Below, in pieces: positions 48,701-62,556 of a stretch of 64,000 nucleotides of DNA. Position 1 is the stretch's first letter. Each line of letters begins with the position of its first letter. Origin of the DNA: Osmia lignaria lignaria. Lineage: Eukaryota; Arthropoda; Insecta; Hymenoptera; Megachilidae. The position numbers and the translations under genes are program-made. The notes below the pieces were generated by a model. That model was not told the origin of the DNA. It saw only the letters and a program-made list of their open reading frames with translations, and searched no databases. The stretch lies in contig NW_027478169.1 in the NCBI RefSeq assembly GCF_051020975.1, positions 3,472,001-3,536,000 of the forward strand, in the 5' to 3' direction.

Positions 48701-50105
48701 CCCTTGAGATAAATCTGCAAATATCTCGGAAACGAAGCGAGCTATGGCAAAATGTTAAGAGACCTTTTTTGTAGAGAATTAAGTTTCCTACTTTTTATGT
48801 TCTATGATATTTTTTGATCAGACGCGTAGTTCTCGAGATATATCAAGATATTTAAAAGTTCCGAAGCCGCACCAACATAATAGAGATACAGAAACACCGT
48901 GGCCCCTTTCTTTGAGATATCTCTGCACTATTGCGAGCTGCAAATGCCACTTCCAGCTTAGCTGTGCAGAAGAAGAACAACAAGAAGAAGAAATATCTCG
49001 AAATATGTCCGTGAGGCCCCTTCCCTTGAGATATATCTGCAAATATCTCGGAAACGAAGCGAGCTATGGCAAAATGTTAAGAGACAGTTTTTGTAGAGAA
49101 TTAAGTTTCCTACTTTTTATGTTGTATGATATTTTTTGATCAGACGAGTAGTTCTCGAGATATATCAAGATATTTAAAAGTTCCGAAGCCGCACCAACAT
49201 AATAGAGATACAGAAACACCGTGGCCCCTTTCTTTGAGATAACTCTGCTCTATTGCGAGCTGCAAATGCCACTTCCAGCTTAGCTGTGCAGAAGAAGAAC
49301 AACAAGAAGAAGAAATATCTCGAAATACGTCCGTCAGGCCCCTTCCCTTGAGATAAATCTGCAAATATCTCGGAAACGAAGAGAGCTATGGCAAAATGTT
49401 AAGAGACCTTTTTTGTAGAGAATTAAGTTTCCTACTTTTCATGTTCTATGATATTTTTTGATCAGATGCGTAGTTCTCGAGATATATCAAGATATTTAAA
49501 AGTTCCGAAGCCGCACCAACATAATAGAGATACAGAAACACCGTGGTCCCTTTCTTTGAGATAACTCTGCACTATTGCGAGCTGTAAATGCCACTTCCAG
49601 CTTAGCTGTGCAGAAGAAGAACAACAAGAAGAAGAAATATCTCGAAATATGTCCGTCAGGCCCCTTCCCTTGAGATAAATCTGCAAATATCTCGGAAACG
49701 AAGCGAGCTATGGCAAAATGTTAAGAGACATTTTTGGAAGAGAATTAAGTTTCCTACTTTTTATGTTCTATGATATTTTTTGATCAGATGCGCAGTTCTC
49801 GAGATATATCAAGATATTTAAAAGTTCCGAAGCCGCACCAACATAATAGAGATACAGAAACACCGTGGCCCCTTTCTTTGAGATAACTCTGCACTATTGC
49901 GAGCTGGAAATGCCACTTCCAGTTTAGCTGTGCAGAAGAAGAACAACAAGAAGAAGAAATATCTCGAAATATGTCCGTTAGGCCCCTTCCCTTGAGATAA
50001 ATCTGCAAATATCTCGGAAACGAAGCGAGCTATGGCAAAATGTTAAGAGACCTTTTTTGTAGAGAATTAAGTTTCCTACTTTTTATGTCCTATGATATTT
50101 TTTGA

Positions 50106-50426
50106 TCAGACGCGTAGTTCTCGAGATATATCAAGATATTTAAAAGTTCCGAAGCCGCACCAACATAATAGAGATACAGAAACACCGTGGCCCCTTTCTT
50201 TGAGATAACTCTGCACTATTGCGAGCTGCAAATGCCACTTCCAGCTTAGCTGTGCAGAGGAAGAACAACAAGAAGAAGAAATATCTCGAAATATGTCCGT
50301 CAGGCCAGTTCCTTTGAGGTGAATCTGCAAATATCTCGGAAACGAATGGAGCTATGGCAAAATGTTAAGAGACGTGTTTGTAGAGAATTATGTTTTCTAC
50401 AATTTATGTTCTATGATATTTTTTGA
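50106..50426 (+). repeat. 321-bp class C monomer
   Basis: One base is missing where GAGACGTTTTTTGTAG becomes GAGACGTGTTTGTAG near 50371-50385. It also has CTTTGAGGTGAATC, AACGAATGGAGC and TATGTTTTCTAC, making it the most mutated class C copy. The same unit with all of these changes is at 58799-59119, in the second copy of the 8.7-kb duplication. Confidence 0.9.
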
Positions 50427-50643
50427 TCAGAAGCGTAGTTTTCGAGATATATCGAGATATTTAAAAGTTCCGAAGACGCACCAACATAATAGAGATACAG
50501 AAACACCGTGGCCCCTTTCTTTGAGATAACTGTGCACTAGTGCGAGCCGCAAATGCCACTTCCAGCTTAGCTGTGCAGAAGAAGAACAACAAGAAGAAGA
50601 AATACCTCGAAATATGTCCGTCAGGCCCCTTCCCTTGAGATAT

Positions 50644-52253
50644 ATCTGCAAATATCTCAGAAACGAAGCGAGCTATGGCAAAATGTTAAGAGACAGTTTT
50701 TGTAGAGAATTATGTTTCCTACTTTTTATGTTCTATGATATTTTTTGATCAGACGAGTAGTTCTCGAGATATATCAAGATATTTAAAAGTTCCGAAGCCG
50801 CACCAACATAATAGAGATACAGAAACACCGTGGCCCCTTTCTTTGAGATAACTCTGCACTATTGCGAGCTGGAAATGCCACTTCCAGTTTAGCTGTGCAG
50901 AAGAAGAACAACAAGAAGAAGAAATATCTCGAAATATGTCCGTTAGGCCCCTTCCCTTGAGATAAATCTGCAAATATCTCGGAAACGAAGCGAGCTATGG
51001 CAAAATGTTAAGAGACCTTTTTTGTAGAGAATTATGTTTCCTACCTTTTATGTCCTATGATATTTTTTGATCAGACGCGTAGTTCTCGAGATATATCAAG
51101 ATATTTAAAAGTTCCGAAGCCGCACCAACATAATAGAGATACAGAAACACCGTGGCCCCTTTCTTTGAGATAACTCTGCACTATTGCGAGCTGGAAATGC
51201 CACTTCCAGTTTAGCTGTGCAGAAGAAGAACAACAAGAAGAAGAAATATCTCGAAATATGTCCGTCAGGCCCCTTCCCTTGAGATATATCTGCAAATATC
51301 TCGGAAACGAAGCGAGCTATGGCAAAATGTTAAGAGACAGTTTTTGTAGAGAATTAAGTTTCCTACTTTTTATGTTCTATGATATTTTTTGATCAGACGA
51401 GTAGTTCTCGAGATATATCAAGATATTTAAAAGTTCCGAAGCCGCACCAACATAATAGAGATACAGAAACACCGTGGCCCCTTTCTTTGAGATAACTCTG
51501 CACTAGTGCGAGCCGCAAATGCCACTTCCAGCTTAGCTGTGCAGAAGAAGAACAACAAGAAGAAGAAATATCTCGAAATATGTCCGTCAGGCCCCTTCCC
51601 TTGAGATAAATCTGCAAATATCTCGGAAACGAAGCGAGCTATGGCAAAATGTTAAGAGACATTTTTGGAAGAGAATTAAGTTTCCTACTTTTTATGTTCT
51701 ATGATATTTTTTGATCAGATGCGCAGTTCTCGAGATATATCAAGATATTTAAAAGTTCCGAAGCCGCACCAACATAATAGAGATACAGAAACACCGTGGC
51801 CCCTTTCTTTGAGATAACTCTGCACTATTGCGAGCTGGAAATGCCACTTCCAGTTTAGCTGTGCAGAAGAAGAACAACAAGAAGAAGAAATATCTCGAAA
51901 TATGTCCGTTAGGCCCCTTCCCTTGAGATAAATCTGCAAATATCTCGGAAACGAAGCGAGCTATGGCAAAATGTTAAGAGACCTTTTTTGTAGAGAATTA
52001 AGTTTCCTACTTTTTATGTTCTATGATATTTTTTGATCAGACGAGTAGTTCTCGAGATATATCAAGATATTTAAAAGTTCCGAAGCCGCACCAACATAAT
52101 AGAGATACAGAAACACCGTGGCCCCTTTCTTTGAGATAACTCTGCACTATTGCGAGCTGGAAATGCCACTTCCAGTTTAGCTGTGCAGAAGAAGAACAAC
52201 AAGAAGAAGAAATATCTCGAAATATGTCCGTTAGGCCCCTTCCCTTGAGATAA
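50644..52253 (+). repeat. Nested 5-monomer duplication, copy 1 (inside 27-mer copy 1)
   Basis: Matches the following 1,610 bp: 50749 with 52359, 51071 with 52681, 51393 with 53003, 51715 with 53325 and 52037 with 53647. Shared markers are CTCAGAAACG, CCTTTTATGTCC, GACATTTTTGGAAGAG and GATGCGCAG. The left end follows T at 50643 against A at 52253. Although its length equals that of the 40.6-43.8 kb duplication, the monomers involved are different. Confidence 0.85.
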
Positions 52254-53863
52254 ATCTGCAAATATCTCAGAAACGAAGCGAGCTATGGCAAAATGTTAAG
52301 AGACAGTTTTTGTAGAGAATTATGTTTCCTACTTTTTATGTTCTATGATATTTTTTGATCAGACGAGTAGTTCTCGAGATATATCAAGATATTTAAAAGT
52401 TCCGAAGCCGCACCAACATAATAGAGATACAGAAACACCGTGGCCCCTTTCTTTGAGATAACTCTGCACTATTGCGAGCTGGAAATGCCACTTCCAGTTT
52501 AGCTGTGCAGAAGAAGAACAACAAGAAGAAGAAATATCTCGAAATATGTCCGTTAGGCCCCTTCCCTTGAGATAAATCTGCAAATATCTCGGAAACGAAG
52601 CGAGCTATGGCAAAATGTTGAGAGACCTTTTTTGTAGAGAATTATGTTTCCTACCTTTTATGTCCTATGATATTTTTTGATCAGACGCGTAGTTCTCGAG
52701 ATATATCAAGATATTTAAAAGTTCCGAAGCCGCACCAACATAATAGAGATACAGAAACACCGTGGCCCCTTTCTTTGAGATAACTCTGCACTATTGCGAG
52801 CTGGAAATGCCACTTCCAGTTTAGCTGTGCAGAAGAAGAACAACAAGAAGAAGAAATATCTCGAAATATGTCCGTCAGGCCCCTTCCCTTGAGATATATC
52901 TGCAAATATCTCGGAAACGAAGCGAGCTATGGCAAAATGTTAAGAGACAGTTTTTGTAGAGAATTAAGTTTCCTACTTTTTATGTTCTATGATATTTTTT
53001 GATCAGACGAGTAGTTCTCGAGATATATCAAGATATTTAAAAGTTCCGAAGCCGCACCAACATAATAGAGATACAGAAACACCGTGGCCCCTTTCTTTGA
53101 GATAACTCTGCACTAGTGCGAGCCGCAAATGCCACTTCCAGCTTAGCTGTGCAGAAGAAGAACAACAAGAAGAAGAAATATCTCGAAATATGTCCGTCAG
53201 GCCCCTTCCCTTGAGATAAATCTGCAAATATCTCGGAAACGAAGCGAGCTATGGCAAAATGTTAAGAGACATTTTTGGAAGAGAATTAAGTTTCCTACTT
53301 TTTATGTTCTATGATATTTTTTGATCAGATGCGCAGTTCTCGAGATATATCAAGATATTTAAAAGTTCCGAAGCCGCACCAACATAATAGAGATACAGAA
53401 ACACCGTGGCCCCTTTCTTTGAGATAACTCTGCACTATTGCGAGCTGGAAATGCCACTTCCAGTTTAGCTGTGCAGAAGAAGAACAACAAGAAGAAGAAA
53501 TATCTCGAAATATGTCCGTTAGGCCCCTTCCCTTGAGATAAATCTGCAAATATCTCGGAAACGAAGCGAGCTATGGCAAAATGTTAAGAGACCTTTTTTG
53601 TAGAGAATTAAGTTTCCTACTTTTTATGTTCTATGATATTTTTTGATCAGACGAGTAGTTCTCGAGATATATCAAGATATTTAAAAGTTCCGAAGCCGCA
53701 CCAACATAATAGAGATACAGAAACACCGTGGCCCCTTTCTTTGAGATAACTCTGCACTATTGCGAGCTGGAAATGCCACTTCCAGTTTAGCTGTGCAGAA
53801 GAAGAACAACAAGAAGAAGAAATATCTCGAAATATGTCCGTTAGGCCCCTTCCCTTGAGATAA
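52254..53863 (+). repeat. Nested 5-monomer duplication, copy 2 (inside 27-mer copy 1)
   Basis: Second copy of the nested block, with TGTTGAGAGACC near 52617 where copy 1 has TGTTAAGAGACC. The end is set by CTCAG in the monomer at 52037 against CTCGG in that at 53647, so the junction lies within monomer positions 218-232. Confidence 0.85.
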
Positions 53864-56800
53864 ATCTGCAAATATCTCGGAAACGAAGCGAGCTATGGCA
53901 AAATGTTAAGAGACCTTTTTTGTAGAGAATTAAGTTTCCTACCTTTTATGTCCTATGATATTTTTTGATCAGACGCGTAGTTCTCGAGATATATCAAGAT
54001 ATTTAAAAGTTCCGAAGCCGCACCAACATAATAGAGATACAGAAACACCGTGGCCCCTTTCTTTGAGATAACTCTGCACTATTGCGAGCTGCAAATGCCA
54101 CTTCCAGCTTAGCTGTGCAGAGGAAGAACAACAAGAAGAAGAAATATCTCGAAATATGTCCGTCAGGCCAGTTCCTTTGAGCTGAATCTGCAAATATCTC
54201 GGAAACGAAGCGAGCTATGGCAAAATGTTAAGAGACGTTTTTTGTAGAGAATTATGTTTCCTACAATTTATGTTCTATGATATTTTTTGATCAGAAGCGT
54301 AGTTTTCGAGATATATCGAGATATTTAAAAGTTCCGAAGACGCACCAACATAATAGAGATACAGAAACACCGTGGCCCCTTTCTTTGAGATAACTCTGCA
54401 CTATTGCGAGCTGTAAATGCCACTTCCAGCTTAGCTGTGCAGAAGAAGAACAACAAGAAGAAGAAATATCTCGAAATATGTCCGTGAGGCCCCTTCCCTT
54501 GAGATATATCTGCAAATATCTCGGAAACGAAGCGAGCTATGGCAAAATGTTAAGAGACCTTGTTTGTAGAGAATTAAGTTTCCTACTTTTTATGTTCTAT
54601 GATATTTTTTGATCAGATGCGTAGTTCTCGAGATATATCAAGATATTTAAAAGTTCCGAAACCGCACCAACATAATAGAGATACAGAAACACCGTGGCCC
54701 CTTTCTTTGAGATAACTCTGCACTATTGCGAGCTGCAAATGCCACTTCCAGCTTAGCTGTGCAGAGGAAGAACAACAAGAAGAAGAAATATCTCGAAATA
54801 TGTCCGTCAGGCCAGTTCCTTTGAACTGAATCTGCAAATATCTCGGAAACGAAGCGAGCTATGGCAAAATGTTAAGAGACGTTTTTTGTAGAGAATTATG
54901 TTTCCTACAATTTATGTTCTATGATATTTTTTGATCAGAAGCGTAGTTTTCGAGATATATCGAGATATTTAAAAGTTCCGAAGACGCACCAACATAATAG
55001 AGATACAGAAACACCGTGGCCCCTTTCTTTGAGATAACTGTGCACTAGTGCGAGCCGCAAATGCCACTTCCAGCTTAGCTGTGCAGAAGAAGAACAACAA
55101 GAAGAAGAAATATCTCGAAATATGTCCGTCAGGCCCCTTCCCTTGAGATATATCTGCAAATATCTCGGAAACGAAGCGAGCTATGGCAAAATGTTAAGAG
55201 ACAGTTTTTGTAGAGAATTAAGTTTCCTACTTTTTATGTTCTATGATATTTTTTGATCAGACGAGTAGTTCTCGAGATATATCAAGATATTTAAAAGTTC
55301 CGAAGCCGCACCAACATAATAGAGATACAGAAACACCGTGGCCCCTTTCTTTGAGATAACTCTGCTCTATTGCGAGCTGCAAATGCCACTTCCAGCTTAG
55401 CTGTGCAGAAGAAGAACAACAAGAAGAAGAAATATCTCGAAATACGTCCGTCAGGCCCCTTCCCTTGAGATAAATCTGCAAATATCTCGGAAACGAAGAG
55501 AGCTATGGCAAAATGTTAAGAGACCTTTTTTGTAGAGAATTAAGTTTCCTACTTTTCATGTTCTATGATATTTTTTGATCAGATGCGTAGTTCTCGAGAT
55601 ATATCAAGATATTTAAAAGTTCCGAAGCCGCACCAACATAATAGAGATACAGAAACACCGTGGTCCCTTTCTTTGAGATAACTCTGCACTATTGCGAGCT
55701 GTAAATGCCACTTCCAGCTTAGCTGTGCAGAAGAAGAACAACAAGAAGAAGAAATATCTCGAAATATGTCCGTCAGGCCCCTTCCCTTGAGATAAATCTG
55801 CAAATATCTCGGAAACGAAGCGAGCTATGGCAAAATGTTAAGAAACCTTTTTTGTAGAGAATTAAGTTTCCTACTTTTTATGTTCTATGATATTTTTTGA
55901 TCAGATGCGTAGTTCTCGAGATATATCAAGATATTTAAAAGTTCCGAAGCCGCACCAACATAATAGAGATACAGAAACACCGTGGCCCCTTTCTTTGAGA
56001 TAACTCTGCACTATTGCGAGCTGGAAATGCCACTTCCAGTTTAGCTGTGCAGAAGAAGAACAACAAGAAGAAGAAATATCTCGAAATATGTCCGTCAGGC
56101 CCCTTCCCTTGAGATATATCTGCAAATATCTCGGAAACGAAGCGAGCTATGGCAAAATGTTAAGAGACAGTTTTTGTAGAGAATTAAGTTTCCTACTTTT
56201 TATCTTCTATGATATTTTTTGATCAGACGAGTAGTTCTCGAGATATATCAAGATATTTAAAAGTTCCGAAGCCGCACCAACATAATAGAGATACAGAAAC
56301 ACCGTGGCCCCTTTCTTTGAGATAACTCTGCTCTATTGCGAGCTGCAAATGCCACTTCCAGCTTAGCTGTGCAGAAGAAGAACAACAAGAAGAAGAAATA
56401 TCTCGAAATACGTCCGTCAGGCCCCTTCCCTTGAGATAAATCTGCAAATATCTCGGAAACGAAGAGAGCTATGGCAAAATGTTAAGAGACCTTTTTTGTA
56501 AAGAATTATGTTTCCTACAATTTATGTTCTATGATATTTTTTGATCAGAAGCGTAGTTTTCGAGATATATCGAGATATTTAAAAGTTCCGAAGCCGCACC
56601 AACATAATAGAGATACAGAAACACCGTGGCCCCTTTCTTTGAGATAACTGTGCACTAGTGCGAGCCGCTAATGCCACTTCCAGCTTAGCTGTGCAGAAGA
56701 AGAACAACAAGAAGAAGAAATATCTCGAAATATGTCCGTCAGGCCCCTTCCCTTGAGATATATCTGCAAATATCTCGGAAACGAAGCGAGCTATGGCAAA

Positions 56801-58798
56801 ATGTTAAGAGACCGTTTTTGTAGAGAATTATGTTTCCTACTTTTTATGTTCTATGATATTTTTTGATCAGACGCGTAGTTCTCGAGATATATCAAGATAT
56901 TTAAAAGTTCCGAAGCCGCACCAACATAATAGAAATACAGAAACACCGTGGCCCCTTTCTTTGAGATATCTCTGCACTATTGCGAGCTGCAAATGCCACT
57001 TCCAGCTTAGCTGTGCAGAAGAAGAACAACAAGAAGAAGAAATATCTCGAAATATGTCCGTGAGGCCCCTTCCCTTGAGATATATCTGCAAATATCTCGG
57101 AAACGAAGCGAGCTATGGCAAAATGTTAAGAGACCTTTTTTGTAGAGAATTATGTTTGCTACAATTTATGTTCTATGATATTTTTTGATCAGAAGCGTAG
57201 TTTTCGAGATATATCGAGATATTTAAAAGTTCCGAAGCCGCACCAACATAATAGAGATACAGAAACACCGTGGCCCCTTTCTTTGAGATAACTCTGCACT
57301 AGTGCGAGCCGCAAATGCCACTTCCAGCTTAGCTGTGCAGAAGAAGAACAACAAGAAGAAGAAATATCTCGAAATATGTCCGTCAGGCCCCTTCCCTTGA
57401 GATAAATCTGCAAATATCTCGGAAACGAAGCGAGCTATGGCAAAATGTTAAGAGACCTTTTTTGTAGAGAATTAAGTTTCCTACTTTTTATGTTCTATGA
57501 TATTTTTTGATCAGACGCGTAGTTCTCGAGATATATCAAGATATTTAAAAGTTCCGAAGCCGCACCAACATAATAGAGATACAGAAACACCGTGGCCCCT
57601 TTCTTTGAGATATCTCTGCACTATTGCGAGCTGCAAATGCCACTTCCAGCTTAGCTGTGCAGAAGAAGAACAACAAGAAGAAGAAATATCTCGAAATATG
57701 TCCGTGAGGCCCCTTCCCTTGAGATATATCTGCAAATATCTCGGAAACGAAGCGAGCTATGGCAAAATGTTAAGAGACAGTTTTTGTAGAGAATTAAGTT
57801 TCCTACTTTTTATGTTGTATGATATTTTTTGATCAGACGAGTAGTTCTCGAGATATATCAAGATATTTAAAAGTTCCGAAGCCGCACCAACATAATAGAG
57901 ATACAGAAACACCGTGGCCCCTTTCTTTGAGATAACTCTGCTCTATTGCGAGCTGCAAATGCCACTTCCAGCTTAGCTGTGCAGAAGAAGAACAACAAGA
58001 AGAAGAAATATCTCGAAATACGTCCGTCAGGCCCCTTCCCTTGAGATAAATCTGCAAATATCTCGGAAACGAAGAGAGCTATGGCAAAATGTTAAGAGAC
58101 CTTTTTTGTAGAGAATTAAGTTTCCTACTTTTCATGTTCTATGATATTTTTTGATCAGATGCGTAGTTCTCGAGATATATCAAGATATTTAAAAGTTCCG
58201 AAGCCGCACCAACATAATAGAGATACAGAAACACCGTGGTCCCTTTCTTTGAGATAACTCTGCACTATTGCGAGCTGTAAATGCCACTTCCAGCTTAGCT
58301 GTGCAGAAGAAGAACAACAAGAAGAAGAAATATCTCGAAATATGTCCGTCAGGCCCCTTCCCTTGAGATAAATCTGCAAATATCTCGGAAACGAAGCGAG
58401 CTATGGCAAAATGTTAAGAGACATTTTTGGAAGAGAATTAAGTTTCCTACTTTTTATGTTCTATGATATTTTTTGATCAGATGCGCAGTTCTCGAGATAT
58501 ATCAAGATATTTAAAAGTTCCGAAGCCGCACCAACATAATAGAGATACAGAAACACCGTGGCCCCTTTCTTTGAGATAACTCTGCACTATTGCGAGCTGG
58601 AAATGCCACTTCCAGTTTAGCTGTGCAGAAGAAGAACAACAAGAAGAAGAAATATCTCGAAATATGTCCGTTAGGCCCCTTCCCTTGAGATAAATCTGCA
58701 AATATCTCGGAAACGAAGCGAGCTATGGCAAAATGTTAAGAGACCTTTTTTGTAGAGAATTAAGTTTCCTACTTTTTATGTCCTATGATATTTTTTGA

Positions 58799-59119
58799 TC
58801 AGACGCGTAGTTCTCGAGATATATCAAGATATTTAAAAGTTCCGAAGCCGCACCAACATAATAGAGATACAGAAACACCGTGGCCCCTTTCTTTGAGATA
58901 ACTCTGCACTATTGCGAGCTGCAAATGCCACTTCCAGCTTAGCTGTGCAGAGGAAGAACAACAAGAAGAAGAAATATCTCGAAATATGTCCGTCAGGCCA
59001 GTTCCTTTGAGGTGAATCTGCAAATATCTCGGAAACGAATGGAGCTATGGCAAAATGTTAAGAGACGTGTTTGTAGAGAATTATGTTTTCTACAATTTAT
59101 GTTCTATGATATTTTTTGA
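58799..59119 (+). repeat. 321-bp class C monomer, duplicated copy
   Basis: Counterpart of the unit at 50106, carrying the same single-base deletion and the same private substitutions. It shows that the deletion predates the 8,693-bp duplication. Confidence 0.9.
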
Positions 59120-59336
59120 TCAGAAGCGTAGTTTTCGAGATATATCGAGATATTTAAAAGTTCCGAAGACGCACCAACATAATAGAGATACAGAAACACC
59201 GTGGCCCCTTTCTTTGAGATAACTGTGCACTAGTGCGAGCCGCAAATGCCACTTCCAGCTTAGCTGTGCAGAAGAAGAACAACAAGAAGAAGAAATACCT
59301 CGAAATATGTCCGTCAGGCCCCTTCCCTTGAGATAT

Positions 59337-60946
59337 ATCTGCAAATATCTCAGAAACGAAGCGAGCTATGGCAAAATGTTAAGAGACAGTTTTTGTAGAG
59401 AATTATGTTTCCTACTTTTTATGTTCTATGATATTTTTTGATCAGACGAGTAGTTCTCGAGATATATCAAGATATTTAAAAGTTCCGAAGCCGCACCAAC
59501 ATAATAGAGATACAGAAACACCGTGGCCCCTTTCTTTGAGATAACTCTGCACTATTGCGAGCTGGAAATGCCACTTCCAGTTTAGCTGTGCAGAAGAAGA
59601 ACAACAAGAAGAAGAAATATCTCGAAATATGTCCGTTAGGCCCCTTCCCTTGAGATAAATCTGCAAATATCTCGGAAACGAAGCGAGCTATGGCAAAATG
59701 TTAAGAGACCTTTTTTGTAGAGAATTATGTTTCCTACCTTTTATGTCCTATGATATTTTTTGATCAGACGCGTAGTTCTCGAGATATATCAAGATATTTA
59801 AAAGTTCCGAAGCCGCACCAACATAATAGAGATACAGAAACACCGTGGCCCCTTTCTTTGAGATAACTCTGCACTATTGCGAGCTGGAAATGCCACTTCC
59901 AGTTTAGCTGTGCAGAAGAAGAACAACAAGAAGAAGAAATATCTCGAAATATGTCCGTCAGGCCCCTTCCCTTGAGATATATCTGCAAATATCTCGGAAA
60001 CGAAGCGAGCTATGGCAAAATGTTAAGAGACAGTTTTTGTAGAGAATTAAGTTTCCTACTTTTTATGTTCTATGATATTTTTTGATCAGACGAGTAGTTC
60101 TCGAGATATATCAAGATATTTAAAAGTTCCGAAGCCGCACCAACATAATAGAGATACAGAAACACCGTGGCCCCTTTCTTTGAGATAACTCTGCACTAGT
60201 GCGAGCCGCAAATGCCACTTCCAGCTTAGCTGTGCAGAAGAAGAACAACAAGAAGAAGAAATATCTCGAAATATGTCCGTCAGGCCCCTTCCCTTGAGAT
60301 AAATCTGCAAATATCTCGGAAACGAAGCGAGCTATGGCAAAATGTTAAGAGACATTTTTGGAAGAGAATTAAGTTTCCTACTTTTTATGTTCTATGATAT
60401 TTTTTGATCAGATGCGCAGTTCTCGAGATATATCAAGATATTTAAAAGTTCCGAAGCCGCACCAACATAATAGAGATACAGAAACACCGTGGCCCCTTTC
60501 TTTGAGATAACTCTGCACTATTGCGAGCTGGAAATGCCACTTCCAGTTTAGCTGTGCAGAAGAAGAACAACAAGAAGAAGAAATATCTCGAAATATGTCC
60601 GTTAGGCCCCTTCCCTTGAGATAAATCTGCAAATATCTCGGAAACGAAGCGAGCTATGGCAAAATGTTAAGAGACCTTTTTTGTAGAGAATTAAGTTTCC
60701 TACTTTTTATGTTCTATGATATTTTTTGATCAGACGAGTAGTTCTCGAGATATATCAAGATATTTAAAAGTTCCGAAGCCGCACCAACATAATAGAGATA
60801 CAGAAACACCGTGGCCCCTTTCTTTGAGATAACTCTGCACTATTGCGAGCTGGAAATGCCACTTCCAGTTTAGCTGTGCAGAAGAAGAACAACAAGAAGA
60901 AGAAATATCTCGAAATATGTCCGTTAGGCCCCTTCCCTTGAGATAA
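59337..60946 (+). repeat. Nested 5-monomer duplication, copy 1 (inside 27-mer copy 2)
   Basis: Counterpart of 50644-52253 at the 8,693-bp offset. The nested structure is preserved, so the 5-monomer event came first and the 27-monomer event copied it. Confidence 0.85.
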
Positions 60947-62556
60947 ATCTGCAAATATCTCAGAAACGAAGCGAGCTATGGCAAAATGTTAAGAGACAGT
61001 TTTTGTAGAGAATTATGTTTCCTACTTTTTATGTTCTATGATATTTTTTGATCAGACGAGTAGTTCTCGAGATATATCAAGATATTTAAAAGTTCCGAAG
61101 CCGCACCAACATAATAGAGATACAGAAACACCGTGGCCCCTTTCTTTGAGATAACTCTGCACTATTGCGAGCTGGAAATGCCACTTCCAGTTTAGCTGTG
61201 CAGAAGAAGAACAACAAGAAGAAGAAATATCTCGAAATATGTCCGTTAGGCCCCTTCCCTTGAGATAAATCTGCAAATATCTCGGAAACGAAGCGAGCTA
61301 TGGCAAAATGTTGAGAGACCTTTTTTGTAGAGAATTATGTTTCCTACCTTTTATGTCCTATGATATTTTTTGATCAGACGCGTAGTTCTCGAGATATATC
61401 AAGATATTTAAAAGTTCCGAAGCCGCACCAACATAATAGAGATACAGAAACACCGTGGCCCCTTTCTTTGAGATAACTCTGCACTATTGCGAGCTGGAAA
61501 TGCCACTTCCAGTTTAGCTGTGCAGAAGAAGAACAACAAGAAGAAGAAATATCTCGAAATATGTCCGTCAGGCCCCTTCCCTTGAGATATATCTGCAAAT
61601 ATCTCGGAAACGAAGCGAGCTATGGCAAAATGTTAAGAGACAGTTTTTGTAGAGAATTAAGTTTCCTACTTTTTATGTTCTATGATATTTTTTGATCAGA
61701 CGAGTAGTTCTCGAGATATATCAAGATATTTAAAAGTTCCGAAGCCGCACCAACATAATAGAGATACAGAAACACCGTGGCCCCTTTCTTTGAGATAACT
61801 CTGCACTAGTGCGAGCCGCAAATGCCACTTCCAGCTTAGCTGTGCAGAAGAAGAACAACAAGAAGAAGAAATATCTCGAAATATGTCCGTCAGGCCCCTT
61901 CCCTTGAGATAAATCTGCAAATATCTCGGAAACGAAGCGAGCTATGGCAAAATGTTAAGAGACATTTTTGGAAGAGAATTAAGTTTCCTACTTTTTATGT
62001 TCTATGATATTTTTTGATCAGATGCGCAGTTCTCGAGATATATCAAGATATTTAAAAGTTCCGAAGCCGCACCAACATAATAGAGATACAGAAACACCGT
62101 GGCCCCTTTCTTTGAGATAACTCTGCACTATTGCGAGCTGGAAATGCCACTTCCAGTTTAGCTGTGCAGAAGAAGAACAACAAGAAGAAGAAATATCTCG
62201 AAATATGTCCGTTAGGCCCCTTCCCTTGAGATAAATCTGCAAATATCTCGGAAACGAAGCGAGCTATGGCAAAATGTTAAGAGACCTTTTTTGTAGAGAA
62301 TTAAGTTTCCTACTTTTTATGTTCTATGATATTTTTTGATCAGACGAGTAGTTCTCGAGATATATCAAGATATTTAAAAGTTCCGAAGCCGCACCAACAT
62401 AATAGAGATACAGAAACACCGTGGCCCCTTTCTTTGAGATAACTCTGCACTATTGCGAGCTGGAAATGCCACTTCCAGTTTAGCTGTGCAGAAGAAGAAC
62501 AACAAGAAGAAGAAATATCTCGAAATATGTCCGTTAGGCCCCTTCCCTTGAGATAA
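60947..62556 (+). repeat. Nested 5-monomer duplication, copy 2 (inside 27-mer copy 2)
   Basis: Counterpart of 52254-53863. It retains TGTTGAGAGACC near 61310, which confirms that this substitution also predates the 27-monomer duplication. Confidence 0.85.

Larger units (their letters stand above)
45722..54414 (+). repeat. 27-monomer duplication (8,693 bp), copy 1
   Basis: Twenty-seven monomers, including one of 321 bp, followed directly by a near-identical copy. In the parts I compared, only three differences were seen: C at 47684 (G at 56377), G at 47808 (A at 56501) and C at 47820 (T at 56513). The left end is set by the mismatch C at 45721 against T at 54414. The block is rich in the GGAAATGCC/CCAGTTTAGC variant and in GACGAG-head monomers not seen earlier, so it is a distinct and young domain. 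Confidence 0.93.
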
